A stretch of 64,000 nucleotides of DNA from Salinirubellus salinus (GTDB lineage Archaea > Halobacteriota > Halobacteria > Halobacteriales > Haloarculaceae). Numbering within the stretch: position 1 is the stretch's first letter; the number at the start of each line of letters is the position of its first letter. The stretch lies in contig NZ_CP104004.1 of assembly GCF_025231485.1 (NCBI RefSeq), positions 62,001-126,000 of the forward strand, written 5' to 3'. A model generated the notes under the pieces. That model was not told where the DNA came from. It was given only the letters and a program-made list of their open reading frames with translations, and did not search any database. A program made the position numbers and the translations under genes. This document shows positions 8,586-17,329 of the stretch, in pieces.

Positions 8586-11500
8586 ATGTCCAGCTACGAC
8601 CCCGACAACTCCACGCCGCCACGAATCGACAGCCAAAGTACGGGTCAGCCGTCAAGAGCCGAACAACATCGTCGGATCATCACCCCTGCCCGAATTGGGG
8701 AGTATATCGGGTTTGAGCAGTGCCCACGATATTTCAAGCATACTGTTCAAGACATCAAATCCTCTCTCCATCATGATGGTGACGAGTTCAAAGAGGCCTT
8801 CCAACCGCTGAATATACTGCTAACAAAGGCTGGAGAGGAGTTTGAAGAGCGGGTTCGCGATGAGATATTGTCTTCAGAGGATGCTTTGACTGACTTATCT
8901 AGAGATGCTGAGCACTTTGCCCCAGATGATGATGCAATCATCGAAGCTCTCAAATCTGCTTGCGATAGCCCTGCGGCACCAACCGAACCAACGATATTGT
9001 ACCAAGCCAGCTTCGTTAACCGTATCGGAGGATGGCAAGTAGCTGGTGATGCCGACCTCATTCTCATCTGGTCAACTGACCACGGGGCAAAAGCCCGAGT
9101 TATTGACGTTAAGAGCGCACAGGAAGAGAAATCGTATCATCAAATCCAGGCGGCCACCTATGTTGATCTACTAAGACGTTTAGTTGAGAGTTCTGGCATG
9201 CTTGAGAGCGATCGAATCGAATGTAGTGGAGGAATTATCACCCGCGAATCCGCGTATAAACCACCTTCCCCAGAAGTTGTCCCGAGTTTTGATGTAGATC
9301 CTCGAATCACTGACGTCAGACGGTTATTGGCCTCGGATGGAGACCTTGCCTCCATCGCAGAAGAACCATTTGAGGATGTACCTTACCAGCTGAATGATAA
9401 GTGTGCCAATTGTGCGTACAACGAGAGCTGTCTGACCGACGCTTATGAAGACGGTCACCTTAGACTGCTGGGGTTATCGCCTGCACAGCAGGCTACCCTC
9501 CGGGAAGATTACGGGATCGAGACGGTCGACGAACTCGCCAATCTTGCTAAACCCCCGGAGCCAGAGGATTGGTATCCGACGGAGTACAGCGGTGTTTCCT
9601 GGGAAAAGGAGACCTATCACCAATTGAAGAGTACGCCTGGAATCGGGGAGCAATTACCCACACTACTGTATCGGGCGAAGGCGATGGCGGATTATCTGGA
9701 CCCTGACGGAGGCGAGATAATTGACCGCCCCGTTCCATGGGTTCCGGGTACGGGGCGCTGCCCAATACCTGAGGACGAACCTCCAGAGGGTACGAATATC
9801 TCCCACGACTGGCTTCACGGATCGATGGTTCGGGTCTACCTGAACGTTCAGGTGGATCACCTCCGGGACCGTTTGCTTCAATTGAGCGCACGAGTCTCTG
9901 CGACAGCTAGTGAGGCGGAGTCTCAGCGTATCTCTGTTGTCTCAGAGGGTGCCCCGGATGCGACACAGGAAGCCCACTCTGTTGAACGGAATCTGCTTGA
10001 GACTTTCATAACCCGTCTTTACAAGGCGATTAGGAAGGTCGGGGGAGAGATTGAGTTCTCAGGAGTTGAACAGACTGACCCTCCTCTTCACTTTTACCTC
10101 TATACTGGAATGGAACGGACCGCGTTAGATGACGCATTCGACCGCCATACAACCCCCGTCGTCAATTCGTTTCAGTCCGTAGTTGAAGGACCCCCCGGCC
10201 ACGACCGGCCGATGGTGTCGCGCCTTCGTCCTACCGTAGCAACTCATACTGCAGTTCCGACTCCCTCTCCTGGGCTCCTCCCTGCGTACGACCATCTGTT
10301 CCCTGTTCGGGATGATGTTTACCGAAAGTCGAAAAGCAGCGAGGAATGGTCATACACACCGGCGGGCGCAGATGAAGACGGCCCCATACACCTGCGATCT
10401 GTATTCAGTTATCGGCTATTTGATTATCGAGTAACCGGTGACGCGCGATCGAGTTCAGGAATCGCACTCAATCCACGGGAGCGTGACTTCATCGACGGTA
10501 TCCCCACCAGGGTTCGGTACGGGGCAGAGATTCCGCTCGGATACCTCTGGTCTGCTGTAGGCCGTATCGATGATGAATGGGTGGAGGAAGTAAAATCTCG
10601 ATATGACGCTCCCGAGCAAGAACTGAATCGGTTCCGGTATCACGATGTTAATACCAAGACGAGGGAAATCGATACGGGGGATATCCTAGCTCTTGGGCGA
10701 CACTTCTGCGATGTGCTTGAACACGTTGAGCGCTCTCTGAACAGCCGAGATGCCGTGCTCAATAAGGAACCGTATTCGATGGACCGATTACCCACAGATG
10801 CATATTCTGCTCCGTCCCTTGCGACAGCTTGCAGACGGTATTTGTGGATTGAGCATACGGCCCAGCGGAAAGAGGAATACGACCACTACCGGAAGCTCCC
10901 GACTCAGCGAATGCTCTCTGGGAAGTCGATTCCTGTTACGATCAACAATGTAGAGGAGAAAAACAGCCGCACTCTCCACGTTGAGGGAGTGATTCGGTTT
11001 GACCAGCCCTTCCGCCTGAACGAGGAAGAAATCCGCCGAGCTTGTCGTCAAAAGGGGAGCGATGGGTCATCCAGTGGGTCATGGATGGTTGCAAACCCCT
11101 ATGACTTCGGTCGACTAGGGACCGAGACAATACAGCCATACGAGATTGAGTCTGGTGTCCAAGTCACTCTCGACACTCTGGATTTGGATAGCAGATCTAT
11201 CTCTTTCGACGCACACAACTTCTATGGTGTTTCCGACGAGTTCGGACGAAGCCATGATAAATGGACTACTGAGGAACGTTATGACACTCCAGATAGCACC
11301 TCTACCCACCTTGAGAGTGGCGAGCAGGTCATCTTAGACCCTCAGACGGATGACATCACAGCTGGGCGGGCAAAGACGGCCTTAGACTATGCTGACACAA
11401 ACGAACTCCACAGGGTGCTTGAACAAATTCGGTTCGGTGACAAGGTATCTCCGAAAGCCAGTAGCATTTCTCAATCTGGAATTGATGAGTTTGTGAATTG

Positions 11501-13217
11501 GCTTTCTGATTCCTTTGGCCCAGATTCACTTCCAAGCGATGAACAACGGGCGTTCATCACGGAAGCAGAATCACAAATTGTTGGCTTACAGGGCCCCCCC
11601 GGCACAGGAAAGACTGCCGGTGCGTTCGCACCAGGGCTGTGCGCTCGAATGTATGCTGCGGCAACCGATGACGCTTATTTCGCTGGGCTGGTCACGGCTC
11701 CTTCAAACACGGCGATTGATGAGTTGCTGGAGGATGTGGCAGAGACGCTCGCGGCAGCAAGCGGTGATTCTAGTGAAACGCCTTCTAAAATATCGACTAA
11801 TCTGGAGAACGCTCACTTGATTCGCATCGCTGATGATGCACCTGAAGATGCCCCAGACAACGTCACCTACATAGACTACAATGACTCAGATGACGACCAC
11901 CAGTTGGAGCAGCTTCGAACGTGGATCACGGCTGGGGGGAGCACCTCTAGCGAAACTGGTTCTGGAGGTCAGGCAACTTTGGGCAGCTTTGGAGCTTCCA
12001 TTGAGGACAGTGGTGACACCGACAACCCCGTACAAACGCTTGTATTCGCTACACCGGCGCGTGCATGGCGTCTGGTGAGTAAGCTGTGTCCTGGTTCTGA
12101 GGATGAAGATACTGCCGATCAAGAGTATTGGGACGTGATCGCCGCTGATGAGGCATCCATGTTGACACTTCCTAACTTCCTCTTAGCGGGGAGTGCGCTT
12201 GCACCGGGAGGACAGGTGTTGGTCGGGGGTGATCATCGTCAACTCCCGCCTGTACAGAAACACGATTGGCCTGAAGAGGCCAGAAGAGATATTCGAGCAA
12301 CTGTCCCATACCTCTCTGCTCTTGATTATGTCCGTCTCCTACGTGGCGAGGACGATGTATTAGAACAAGAGCGACAAGATGAGTGGGTACACGAACACAA
12401 CGCCACACCAGATTCGACTGATATCCCGTTCTACCGATTATCCCGAACCTATCGGTTTGGGACAGTGACAGCCGATCTGGCCCACCAGACAGTATACCGT
12501 GCTGATGGTATAGACTACCAATCTGGACGTGAGTCAGCACCCAGTGCTGTCGTTGATGGTGATTTACCGGCTCCAGTGAGTGCTGTTTTATCGGATGCAG
12601 CGGTGACACTGGTCACGTACAATAGCGACGAGGATTACCAACAGTGGAATCCGATTGAGGCTTCACTGGCATCACGACTCGTCAAAGCTCGGAACATGAA
12701 CTCTTCGGCCGGTGTTGTGACGCCCCACAACGCACAGCGAAGTAGGGTGACGGCACTTCTTGAAACTGAATTTTCTGAAGGTGAAGACCCATCGGGGGTT
12801 ACAGTAGAGACAGTCAACCGTTTCCAAGGAGGGGAGCAGGATTTGATGGTGGTGAGTGCTACTGTTTCTGATTCTCAGTATATCTCTAAAGAGAGCGACT
12901 TTTTATTGAGTGAAAACCGGGTCAATGTCTCGTTGACTCGCCATCGGGAAAAGCTGGTCATCATCGCTCCTGAATCTCTCCTCGGGTACATCCCAGCTGA
13001 TCCAAGCCTGTATGACGAGACGTTGATTTGGAAAGAAATCGCCCGAGGGAGTGGTGAAGCACCCACCGACTTTACGAAACCTCCTGTATGGGAGGGGGAC
13101 CTCAGTGAGATACTCGATGGCGAACTCCCAGCCTCTATCGGTGATGATCCTGTTGTCAGAGTTTTCAACTATGAACCTGCAGAGCATCCGGTTCAGAGCG
13201 GAAACTCCAATTCATGA
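8586..13217 (+). CDS. RecB-like Fe-S nuclease fused to SF1 helicase (Dna2/Upf1-like)
   Basis: 1543 residues. The N-terminal PD-(D/E)XK nuclease has GDADLIL followed by VIDVKSAQ (residues about 155-178), with one cysteine near residue 45 (FEQCPRYF) and a CANCAYNESC cluster near 275, the arrangement that binds a 4Fe-4S cluster in Dna2/AddB/Cas4-like nucleases. A helix-hairpin-helix-like stretch follows. The C-terminal SF1B helicase shows GPPGTGKT (about 1004), DEAS (about 1188), GGDHRQLPP, TYRFG, NRFQGGEQD and VSLTRHREK. It would unwind and cut single strands or flaps. The same-strand position 31 bases after the helicase suggests one operon of three repair-type genes. Its codon choice is visibly more AT-rich than its neighbours, a sign of separate acquisition. 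Confidence 0.85.
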   Translation: MSSYDPDNSTPPRIDSQSTGQPSRAEQHRRIITPARIGEYIGFEQCPRYFKHTVQDIKSSLHHDGDEFKEAFQPLNILLTKAGEEFEERVRDEILSSEDALTDLSRDAEHFAPDDDAIIEALKSACDSPAAPTEPTILYQASFVNRIGGWQVAGDADLILIWSTDHGAKARVIDVKSAQEEKSYHQIQAATYVDLLRRLVESSGMLESDRIECSGGIITRESAYKPPSPEVVPSFDVDPRITDVRRLLASDGDLASIAEEPFEDVPYQLNDKCANCAYNESCLTDAYEDGHLRLLGLSPAQQATLREDYGIETVDELANLAKPPEPEDWYPTEYSGVSWEKETYHQLKSTPGIGEQLPTLLYRAKAMADYLDPDGGEIIDRPVPWVPGTGRCPIPEDEPPEGTNISHDWLHGSMVRVYLNVQVDHLRDRLLQLSARVSATASEAESQRISVVSEGAPDATQEAHSVERNLLETFITRLYKAIRKVGGEIEFSGVEQTDPPLHFYLYTGMERTALDDAFDRHTTPVVNSFQSVVEGPPGHDRPMVSRLRPTVATHTAVPTPSPGLLPAYDHLFPVRDDVYRKSKSSEEWSYTPAGADEDGPIHLRSVFSYRLFDYRVTGDARSSSGIALNPRERDFIDGIPTRVRYGAEIPLGYLWSAVGRIDDEWVEEVKSRYDAPEQELNRFRYHDVNTKTREIDTGDILALGRHFCDVLEHVERSLNSRDAVLNKEPYSMDRLPTDAYSAPSLATACRRYLWIEHTAQRKEEYDHYRKLPTQRMLSGKSIPVTINNVEEKNSRTLHVEGVIRFDQPFRLNEEEIRRACRQKGSDGSSSGSWMVANPYDFGRLGTETIQPYEIESGVQVTLDTLDLDSRSISFDAHNFYGVSDEFGRSHDKWTTEERYDTPDSTSTHLESGEQVILDPQTDDITAGRAKTALDYADTNELHRVLEQIRFGDKVSPKASSISQSGIDEFVNWLSDSFGPDSLPSDEQRAFITEAESQIVGLQGPPGTGKTAGAFAPGLCARMYAAATDDAYFAGLVTAPSNTAIDELLEDVAETLAAASGDSSETPSKISTNLENAHLIRIADDAPEDAPDNVTYIDYNDSDDDHQLEQLRTWITAGGSTSSETGSGGQATLGSFGASIEDSGDTDNPVQTLVFATPARAWRLVSKLCPGSEDEDTADQEYWDVIAADEASMLTLPNFLLAGSALAPGGQVLVGGDHRQLPPVQKHDWPEEARRDIRATVPYLSALDYVRLLRGEDDVLEQERQDEWVHEHNATPDSTDIPFYRLSRTYRFGTVTADLAHQTVYRADGIDYQSGRESAPSAVVDGDLPAPVSAVLSDAAVTLVTYNSDEDYQQWNPIEASLASRLVKARNMNSSAGVVTPHNAQRSRVTALLETEFSEGEDPSGVTVETVNRFQGGEQDLMVVSATVSDSQYISKESDFLLSENRVNVSLTRHREKLVIIAPESLLGYIPADPSLYDETLIWKEIARGSGEAPTDFTKPPVWEGDLSEILDGELPASIGDDPVVRVFNYEPAEHPVQSGNSNS

Positions 13218-13303
13218 ATGTGGATTTTCGCCATTTAGCGGGCGAAATAAGATGAGACTGCTTCTCTCAATGCATGAGTGCTGGCCCGACTCGTTTGGTC
13301 GAC

Positions 13304-13753
13304 TCAGTTTTTGTAGACCTCGTCGATCGCGGTGACGAACTCCTCGACGTGTTGTGACCCGACGAGAACCGAGTGCCCGTTGGCCCGCTCAAGCCAGACG
13401 CCTTGATCCCCACGAACGTTGTAGGCAATCTTCCCCGGTGCCCAGCGAATCCCCCAGCCACCAAAATCGCGAAGGGGTCTGTACGTTCCTGACTCGTATC
13501 GTGCGATTTCCGACCACGAGATCCGACGGTACGACCGGTGTATTGGCCACATCTTGAGATAGATGCCGTCAGCTCTGACTTCCGTCTCGAGACGGAGACT
13601 GTAGAGGAACGCTGCGACGACTCCGATGATGACGAGTCCGAGCCACGAGATGGGCCCTAACACGAGCATGAGCAACGCAATACCCCCGAGAAGTATCCAG
13701 AGCCACCGCTGGCGAAATCGTTGCATCTCACGATACGCCGGCTCTTGATCCAT
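13304..13753 (-). CDS. Small membrane protein with two helices
   Basis: 149 residues from the ATG at 13753 (MDQEPAY). Two hydrophobic helices at about residues 13-35 and 38-55 are separated by a short turn and followed by a soluble domain rich in aromatic and charged residues (GIYLKMWPIHRSYRRISW), reminiscent of PH-like domains in small haloarchaeal membrane proteins. An AT-rich stretch (TATATAATTT on the minus strand, about 13807-13818) lies upstream and would give a leader of about 30 nt. An in-frame ATG at 13852 is possible, but the extra residues are not protein-like. No function can be given. It lies convergent to the nuclease-helicase gene and divergent from the integrase. Confidence 0.6.
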   Translation of the reverse strand: MDQEPAYREMQRFRQRWLWILLGGIALLMLVLGPISWLGLVIIGVVAAFLYSLRLETEVRADGIYLKMWPIHRSYRRISWSEIARYESGTYRPLRDFGGWGIRWAPGKIAYNVRGDQGVWLERANGHSVLVGSQHVEEFVTAIDEVYKN

Positions 13754-13913
13754 CGTGATTGATCTAGTCGTAGCGCTGCTCACCGATGGGCCTATCGGCG
13801 ACAGCCAGAAATTATATAGCGATATACGATTTATGTGATTTCGAATATCCATAAACCGGGTGATTTAGGGCTTCTACCTGTCGAATTGGGTTGTCTGGTG
13901 GCCTCGTGCGACC

Positions 13914-13941
13914 GCTTACGTTTAGCGCGATAAACGTAAAC
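13914..13941. repeat. dif-like palindrome upstream of integrase
   Basis: Perfect 9-bp arms TTACGTTTA (13916-13924) and TAAACGTAA (13931-13939) are separated by six bases; extended to 11-bp arms, 10 of 11 positions pair. An arm-6-arm layout is that of Xer recombination core sites. It ends about 40 bp before the ATG of a Xer-like recombinase, so it could be the recombination site or an autoregulatory operator. Confidence 0.5.
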
Positions 13942-13981
13942 AGATTCAAGGAGGTGGCCGCCGTCTGCCACAGCGACCACG

Positions 13982-15274
13982 ATGACACCGCCGAACACCC
14001 GGGATACAGCCCCACAAGACACCACTCCAGAGTCACGGGGGGACGCGGTGGCCGTCCTCGACGTCCTCGAGGACTACCTCACTGACAAAGGGAAAGGACG
14101 AGATGGCGAGAGCGGACAGTATCGACGACACGCCGACCGCGAAGTGAACCGTTTCGTCGAGTTCCTCGCCGGCGACCGATCGACGTCGTCGGTGACCTTC
14201 GAGGAGCTGACCGTCGAATCCCTCCGGGAGTACGCTCGCTACCTCTCTCGACAGGGCTGGACTGAGGGCACAGTCCGGAACTACTACGCCCACGTCTCCG
14301 GGTTCTGTGGGTGGGCGGCACGCGAAGGCTATCTGTCTGGGAATCCCGCCCAGCGCCGTCGTGCGAAAGAGCCACTGCCCGAAGATACCGGGCGAAAGAG
14401 CGGGGAACAGCAGGCGTGGACGGCCGAGCAGCGCGAGCAACTCCTCTCGTACGTCGACGAACAAGCGCACAAGGCAATCGACGACGTCGCGAGCGACCGT
14501 CAGGCCGCGATCAAAGCGTGTCGCGACCGGGCTCTCGTCTACGTCCTCTGCTTTACGGGAGTCCGAGGCGCGGAGATACTGGCCGACGACGGCGATGATC
14601 GACGCGGTCGGGATGGTCTGCGTTGGGCAGATGTCGCCCTCGAGGACAACAGTATCCAGGTCCTTGGAAAGAGCGGGAAGTGGGACGACAGACCACTTCC
14701 TGAGCCAGCAGTGCCCTCGATTGAGCGCGTTCGGAGTGTGCTCGCTCCCTCGAGTGAGGACTGGCCGGTGTTTCCGACGCTCGATTACCCGACGCTCATA
14801 CAGACGTTCACTCAGGCGATGACTAGTCGGGGATACGATATCGGAGAGGTCGAAACCCTCCGCCGAGAGCAGGTGAATGACGGTGAGGCATCCGTTATCG
14901 AACTCCTCGCGGACTATGATATCGCACCACCGGCGTTGACGACCCACGGCGCTCGGACCGTTCTGAAGCGTCTCACGGACGAGGCGGGCATCGAATTGGA
15001 CGACAAGCACGGTTATCTCGCGCCGCATGGAGCCCGACGCGGTGTCGGCGAGGTCCTCGTCAGGGCGTATGGCCACGCTGAGGCGGCTCGCTACCTCGAC
15101 AATTCCGAGGAAATCGTTCGCGAACACTACTCACATATCGAGGCCGGAGAGCTGGCCCACCGCGCTGAAGCTGCCTTCGCCAAACACCGTGAGAAGCAAC
15201 GACGCCCAGCTAAGGGGGGAGATGAGGAACACACAGAGGACAGTGGGGTGGATACAGAGTCGGAGACGGGGTAG
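13982..15274 (+). CDS. Xer-like tyrosine recombinase / integrase
   Basis: 430 residues. An N-terminal SAM-like arm-binding domain (about residues 20-110, with REYARYLSRQGW) precedes the catalytic domain. Catalytic signatures: the first arginine in FTGVRGAEI, the beta-hairpin lysine around GKSGKW, H-x-x-R in HGARRG, and the tyrosine in REHYSHIEAGE. It cuts and rejoins DNA through a 3'-phosphotyrosine. The acidic C-terminal tail of about 30 residues after the tyrosine region is probably disordered. The dif-like palindrome just upstream fits a self-site. It may resolve plasmid multimers, which would suit its position next to parA, or integrate the element. Confidence 0.85.
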   Translation: MTPPNTRDTAPQDTTPESRGDAVAVLDVLEDYLTDKGKGRDGESGQYRRHADREVNRFVEFLAGDRSTSSVTFEELTVESLREYARYLSRQGWTEGTVRNYYAHVSGFCGWAAREGYLSGNPAQRRRAKEPLPEDTGRKSGEQQAWTAEQREQLLSYVDEQAHKAIDDVASDRQAAIKACRDRALVYVLCFTGVRGAEILADDGDDRRGRDGLRWADVALEDNSIQVLGKSGKWDDRPLPEPAVPSIERVRSVLAPSSEDWPVFPTLDYPTLIQTFTQAMTSRGYDIGEVETLRREQVNDGEASVIELLADYDIAPPALTTHGARTVLKRLTDEAGIELDDKHGYLAPHGARRGVGEVLVRAYGHAEAARYLDNSEEIVREHYSHIEAGELAHRAEAAFAKHREKQRRPAKGGDEEHTEDSGVDTESETG

Positions 15275-15362
15275 GATATCTCAAAATCCCCGTTTTCAAC
15301 CGTGTGCAACAGTCGGTAGCCGTTTCCCCGCGTGTTCAATCAGACTTCCGTGCCTGTCCGTC

Positions 15363-15848
15363 TCAGTAGCGCTCGAGCAGTTCTTCGATGTACGCGTCGA
15401 GGTCGTCGTGGTTGAGTCCGGCTCTCATGACCGCTTCGAGGAAGTGCTTGTGTTTCTCGATCTCCCCCTTGTCTTCCATGACTCGTTGGGCATTCGCTTT
15501 CGTGTATGCCTGGTTAAGTTCCTCTTGGAACTCTTCAGTGAGGTACACAGCGTACTTCGTCCGGGTTCTACGGGTGCTGTTCGGGTCGGGGTCAGGGCCG
15601 CGAGTCTTCTCTGTAGAACTTGTCTCACCCTTGGAACTTGTCGAATTCGCAGAACTCGTAGAACCCGTATCACCCGTGTTACTTGGCTCTCCTCGTTCTG
15701 CTTCATCACCGGCTTCATCATCGGTCTCCTGGGGGCGCTTACCGACTCGACCACTGAGAGCGTTGCCGAGAGCGTCATCAAAATCTCCGCCGGACTGCTG
15801 ATCAGCGTCTTCGGATTCGGTTTCGTCTTCGGGTTCTCCGTCAGTCAT
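15363..15848 (-). CDS. ParA partner, probable centromere-binding protein
   Basis: 161 residues. Residues 1-95 are acidic and rich in S, T, G and E, probably disordered. The C-terminal 65 residues (YAVYLTEEFQEELNQAY and HFLEAVMRAGL) look like a small helical or ribbon-helix-helix DNA-binding module. The ATG overlaps the parA stop by four bases (ATGA), so the two are co-translated, the usual order for small ParB-type partners of ParA. The linker DNA itself contains copies of the GTAGAACC motif found upstream of parA. The function rests on operon position. Confidence 0.6.
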   Translation of the reverse strand: MTDGEPEDETESEDADQQSGGDFDDALGNALSGRVGKRPQETDDEAGDEAERGEPSNTGDTGSTSSANSTSSKGETSSTEKTRGPDPDPNSTRRTRTKYAVYLTEEFQEELNQAYTKANAQRVMEDKGEIEKHKHFLEAVMRAGLNHDDLDAYIEELLERY

Positions 15849-16651
15849 GCGAAGTAGTCCTCCACGGCATGTGCGAGGCCATCGTAGGTCTCACGGACTT
15901 CCTTGGCCTTCTGTTCACGATGGCGATTCTCCGGTTCATAGGTGTAGATACTGTGGTTTTGAGCAAACGCGCCTTCGATGGCGACTGTCTCTGGGATGGT
16001 GAACGTGTGTTCTTCGCCGATGTTCTTGTGGAACCACTCGAGGCGGTCCTCGCTGATGTTGTTCCGAGTTACAGCATTGACCACCGCTCCTATGATCCCG
16101 ATATCTGTTTGGAACTCGCGTTCGAGCTGGTTGATTTCCTGCGTAAGGAGATTCATCGAGAACGTCGCGATTGGATCTGCACGTGAGACGAACAAGACGT
16201 TGCGTGCGGCCAACAGCGCGCCGTCTGCGAGGGGTCCCATATTGGGCGGTGAATCAATGAGCACGTAGTCGTAGTCGTGCTCAATCCGGTCGAGTACCAT
16301 TCCCAGGCGCTCCTGAGTCCGGCTGAGTGACCAGAGCTCACGTTCGAGCTGGAAATTGCTCCCGTGAGCTGGTAGGACGTCGAACTCGCTGTGTGAGACG
16401 ATGAGGTCATTTACCTCGTCGAATCGGTCAATATCCGTCATGATGTCGTAGAGGGACCGATCCTCACTCACGTAGTATTCGCGCAGACCCAGCGTGATGG
16501 TGATGAACCCCTGGGGGTCTGCATCGACGACGAGCACGTCGCTATCCTCCTCAAGTCCCTCAGAGACGGCGAGCGCCCCTGCGAGATTGATCGTCGTCGT
16601 ACTCTTTCCGACACCGCCTTTCTGCATCGAGATCGAGAGCCGATGTGTCAT
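15845..16651 (-). CDS. parA: ParA/Soj-type partition ATPase
   Basis: 268 residues starting MTHRLSISMQKGGVGKST. The deviant Walker A (KGGVGKST) is at residues 11-18, the A' motif VVDADPQG at about 42-49, and a Walker B-like DSPPNMG further on, as in Soj/ParA. ATP-driven dimerisation on DNA moves plasmid copies apart, together with the downstream partner. The 230 bp upstream are full of GTAGAACC-type inverted and direct repeats that could be the centromere and operator. This is the main evidence that the window is an extrachromosomal or formerly extrachromosomal replicon. Confidence 0.9.
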   Translation of the reverse strand: MTHRLSISMQKGGVGKSTTTINLAGALAVSEGLEEDSDVLVVDADPQGFITITLGLREYYVSEDRSLYDIMTDIDRFDEVNDLIVSHSEFDVLPAHGSNFQLERELWSLSRTQERLGMVLDRIEHDYDYVLIDSPPNMGPLADGALLAARNVLFVSRADPIATFSMNLLTQEINQLEREFQTDIGIIGAVVNAVTRNNISEDRLEWFHKNIGEEHTFTIPETVAIEGAFAQNHSIYTYEPENRHREQKAKEVRETYDGLAHAVEDYFA

Positions 16652-16669
16652 GGGTATCCCGTGTCCTCT

Positions 16670-16884
16670 GTAGAACCTGTGTGATACGGGTACTGCCAGT
16701 TCTACAGGTTATGTCGCGAAGTACTCGTAGAACGCGTATAAATCTACGTCAGACACGTTCTTTGGGTTATACACGATATACAAGTAACACGGGTTCTACA
16801 GGTTACACGCGAAGATTCGTGCTCCTCCTTGGCCTTACTACGTAGTACAAAGGTTCCACACAGAACCCGTGTTCTACGGGTTCT
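16670..16884. repeat. parS-like repeat cluster upstream of parA
   Basis: At least five copies of a motif related to GTAGAACCYGTG, in both orientations: 16670-16681, 16700-16710, 16727-16737, 16785-16809 and 16862-16884. The last is a palindrome of AGAACCCGT and ACGGGTTCT separated by five bases. Position directly upstream of parA suggests a centromere and/or ParA-operon operator. Confidence 0.6.
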
Positions 16885-17329
16885 CCGAATAGATGCGTTT
16901 CTGGCGACTCATGGGCCGAGGGGCTAAACAAATGTAGCGCAGTCCGCCGATTTACCTCATCACCGAAAGGATATACGGTGTGAGTCCTTATTTTGAGTTG
17001 GCCAAGACTACGACACCCGGATAGGAGCGTCTGTGCGGACAGGTGACGAGGCAGAGATTGCCCCAACATACGGGGTGACCTCCCGCTGTCACGCTGACAT
17101 CTTTAGGAGGGTGTTCCAGTGGGATCTCGCGGGTGGTGCCGTGGGAAGCCACTCCGTTGCAGACGCCCCGGTAAGTGCCGTAGTCTGGTCTTCCCCCAGT
17201 CACGACTCGCCGTGAATACGCGGTTTTGTGGGGGGAGAGAACTCGAGGGCGCGAATCCCTTTTTGTCGTCTCGTCGCGTAAAGTATCTGAGCAACACGAG
17301 CTCGCCCCCACCCTCCGAAAACCTCCACC
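16885..17329. other. Gene-poor interval between parA repeats and CoiA-like gene
   Basis: No frame here looks coding: the short ORFs are cysteine- or arginine-rich and lack the acidic haloarchaeal composition. An AT-rich CGTAAAGTAT at about 17276-17285 may belong to the promoter of the gene at 17330. I see no tRNA, CRISPR or clear hairpin terminator. Confidence 0.4.

Noticed and set aside
16803-17069. 88-residue ORF on the minus strand upstream of parA
   Set aside because: Composition is rich in H, R and L, no halophilic acidity, and it overlaps the repeat cluster.
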